6,550 nt of DNA from Candidatus Acidiferrales bacterium (GTDB lineage Bacteria > Acidobacteriota > Terriglobia > Acidiferrales > UBA7541), in the NCBI GenBank assembly GCA_955651735.1, contig CATPAM010000315.1, positions 1 to 6,550 of the forward strand. Direction: 5' to 3'. Shown one piece after another: positions 5,348-6,550 of this stretch (its first letter is position 1; every line of letters starts with the position of its first letter). The notes beneath the pieces are model-generated. The model was given only the letters and a program-made list of their open reading frames with translations. It ran no database searches and had not been told where the DNA came from. Made by a program: the position numbers and the translations under genes.

Positions 5348-6250
5348 ATGGCAAAGATTCGCATTGGGCCAGCGGGGTGGTCGTATTCGGATTGGGCCGG
5401 ATACGTTTACCCGGTGCCGCGGCCCAAGGGATTTCACGAAGCAACGTACCTGGCGCAGTTCTTTGACACCATCGAGATCAACACTTCTTTCTACCAACCC
5501 TTGAACCCGGAGCACGCCAGACAGTGGCTCGATCGCGTCTCCGCCAATCCGCGTTTTGTGTTCACCGCAAAACTGTGGCAGAAATTCACCCATGACCTAA
5601 GTGCCACAGCCGAGGATGAAACCGCGGTGCGCGCCGGCTTCGACGTATTGCACAAGGCCGGCAAGCTCGGAGCGGTATTGCTGCAGTTCCCTTTCGCGTT
5701 TCACCACACCGCGGAAACGACCGCGTATCTGGGTACGGTTCTGAAACGCTTCGCCGACTACCCGCTGGCGGTGGAGGTGCGCCATGCGACCTGGAACGAT
5801 CCCGAGGTTTTCGCGCTCCTGCGCGAGCATTGCGCGGCATTCTGCAACATCGATCAGCCCGTCATCGGCCGCTCGCTTGAGCCTTCGGAGCAAATCACTT
5901 CCCCGATCGGCTACGTCCGTTTGCACGGGCGCCGCTACGACACCTGGTTCAGCGACAACCCGGACGTTCCGCCGCACGAGCGTTACAACTATCTTTACTC
6001 CGCTGCAGAGCTCACGCCCTGGGCCGATCGCATCAAAGCTGTCGCGGAACAAACGCGCAACACTTTTGTCATCACCAACAACCACTACCTCGGCAAAGCC
6101 GTAGTCAACGCGCTAGAACTCATCAGTATGCTCAAATCCAGCAAGGTGCAAGTGCCCGACCCGCTCCGCCTCCGCTACCCCGAACTCGAAGCCATCGCCA
6201 GTAACCCGCCGCAATCTTCCACGCTGTATCCGCTGGGAAGCAACGAGTGA
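5348..6250 (+). CDS. DUF72 family protein (YecE-like)
   Basis: The 300-residue product belongs to the DUF72/YecE family, a TIM-barrel-like fold without an established biochemical function. Family landmarks appear in order: IGPAGWSYSDWAGYVYP (6-22), FDTIEINTSFYQ (39-50), RFVFTAKLWQKFTHD (69-83), GAVLLQFPFAF (108-118), LAVEVRHATWND (140-151), GYVRLHGRRYDTW (188-200) and VITNNHYLGKAVVNALEL (241-258). The conserved Glu and Asn of EIN, the Glu-x-Arg-His of the EVRH segment and the RLHG motif are all present. The length is at the upper end of the usual 230-300 residues, with a short tail of low similarity after about 275. I start at ATG 5348 because the family N-terminus begins there; the frame is open back to 5147, but that extension would run over the hpf start. 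It stands alone and is followed by a strong terminator ten bases after the stop. Confidence 0.92.
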   Translation: MAKIRIGPAGWSYSDWAGYVYPVPRPKGFHEATYLAQFFDTIEINTSFYQPLNPEHARQWLDRVSANPRFVFTAKLWQKFTHDLSATAEDETAVRAGFDVLHKAGKLGAVLLQFPFAFHHTAETTAYLGTVLKRFADYPLAVEVRHATWNDPEVFALLREHCAAFCNIDQPVIGRSLEPSEQITSPIGYVRLHGRRYDTWFSDNPDVPPHERYNYLYSAAELTPWADRIKAVAEQTRNTFVITNNHYLGKAVVNALELISMLKSSKVQVPDPLRLRYPELEAIASNPPQSSTLYPLGSNE

Positions 6251-6259
6251 CAAGCGGCG

Positions 6260-6294
6260 AATAGGGGTACCCCCGGGGTACCCCCCTATTTTTT
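6260..6294 (+). terminator. Intrinsic terminator after the DUF72 gene
   Basis: AATAGGGG (6260-6267) pairs with CCCCTATT (6283-6290), and the inner TACCC (6268-6272) pairs with GGGTA (6276-6280). Together they make about 13 base pairs with a two-base C bulge and a three-base loop. The stem runs into six consecutive T residues (6289-6294). On the minus strand the stem is preceded by the complementary A-tract, but only a short TT-containing stretch follows, so it should act mainly on the plus strand. Confidence 0.85.
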
Positions 6295-6440
6295 GCAAGT
6301 GCGGATTCTAAAGAACTTAGCATAGGGGGTATCCATAAGCCGATTCTCAAGGAGTTACAAGGCCTCTTTGTCGCGAAAAACGTCATCAGAGCAGAGGGTG
6401 GTAGCCCTTTTGTGAATCCCCCGGTTTGAGCCAATCGGAT
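6295..6440. other. Intergenic stretch, nothing firm
   Basis: No gene is visible. A string ATAGGGGGTA (6322-6331) echoes the terminator's ATAGGGGTACC, which could mean that both belong to a dispersed intergenic repeat. A four-base-pair hairpin, AGGG...CCCT, near 6398-6411 followed by TTTTG is too weak to call. Confidence 0.4.
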
Positions 6441-6548
6441 TCAAAGGTCGGGTTGGATGGAGACGTATATGGGACCGGCACCGAGGGTGCCGACCAGGAA
6501 CCAGGTGAAGCGGCCGGCACGATTGATGTGAGGAATTTGAGGTGCTCG
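6441..6548 (-). CDS. Possible C-terminus of an unidentified gene, cut by the window edge
   Basis: The minus frame is open from the window edge to TGA at 6441-6443 and encodes 35 residues: RAPQIPHINRAGRFTWFLVG, then TLGAGPIYVSIQPDL. The composition is plausible for a real protein, with a hydrophobic, beta-rich stretch and a clean end, and the other minus frame read here is Pro/Ser-rich and less protein-like. I do not recognise the family. With only 35 codons visible it may also be a chance open frame. Confidence 0.35.
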   Translation of the reverse strand, partial: RAPQIPHINRAGRFTWFLVGTLGAGPIYVSIQPDL

Positions 6549-6550
6549 CC

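Noticed and set aside
6380..6550. Pro/Ser-rich minus-strand frame (for example PAASPGSWSAPSVPVPYTS) as an alternative coding end.
   Set aside because: Its composition is that of an out-of-frame reading; the neighbouring frame ending at 6441 looks more like protein.
1..6550. CRISPR arrays, rRNA, riboswitches, defence genes.
   Set aside because: I looked for regularly spaced repeats, rRNA landmarks and known defence-gene motifs and saw none.

Overview
The window looks like chromosomal DNA from a GC-rich, Gram-negative-type soil bacterium. The protein sequences and gene neighbourhood remind me most of Acidobacteria (Koribacter/Sulfotelmatobacter-like), but that is an inference from family resemblance, not a database result.

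Layout. (1) 1-1211 is a degraded, mobile-element-like region with no intact gene. It holds, all on the minus strand: a remnant of a radical SAM protein with an in-frame amber stop (868-1200), fused to the C-terminal catalytic part of a tyrosine recombinase carrying a one-base deletion (520-866). Twelve bases after the recombinase stop comes the 5' half of a tRNA-Lys(TTT) (465-507), which ends just past the anticodon stem. Beyond it (1-464) are short direct repeats, a tandem 12-mer and a hairpin, with no convincing gene. (2) 1347-4732 is a minus-strand three-gene operon for a MacAB-type export system, in transcription order: FtsX/MacB-like permease, MacA/HlyD-like periplasmic adaptor, MacB/LolD-like ATPase. 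(3) 4807-5160 is a short ribosome hibernation promoting factor (HPF/RaiA family), just upstream of the permease on the same strand. (4) 5348-6250 is a DUF72 (YecE-like) protein on the plus strand, divergent from hpf and closed by a strong intrinsic terminator (6260-6294). (5) 6441-6548 is the possible C-terminus of an unidentified minus-strand gene running off the window.

How the parts work together. The three transporter genes supply all inner-membrane and periplasmic parts of a tripartite efflux pump; an outer-membrane channel would have to come from elsewhere. hpf may be read through into the transporter operon (74 bp to the preferred permease start, no visible terminator). hpf and the DUF72 gene share a divergent promoter region of about 190 bp.

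I see no intact undescribed system here. The part that deserves a second look is the left end: a dead integrase next to a tRNA that keeps its 5' half, whereas most tRNA-targeting elements leave or carry the 3' half.
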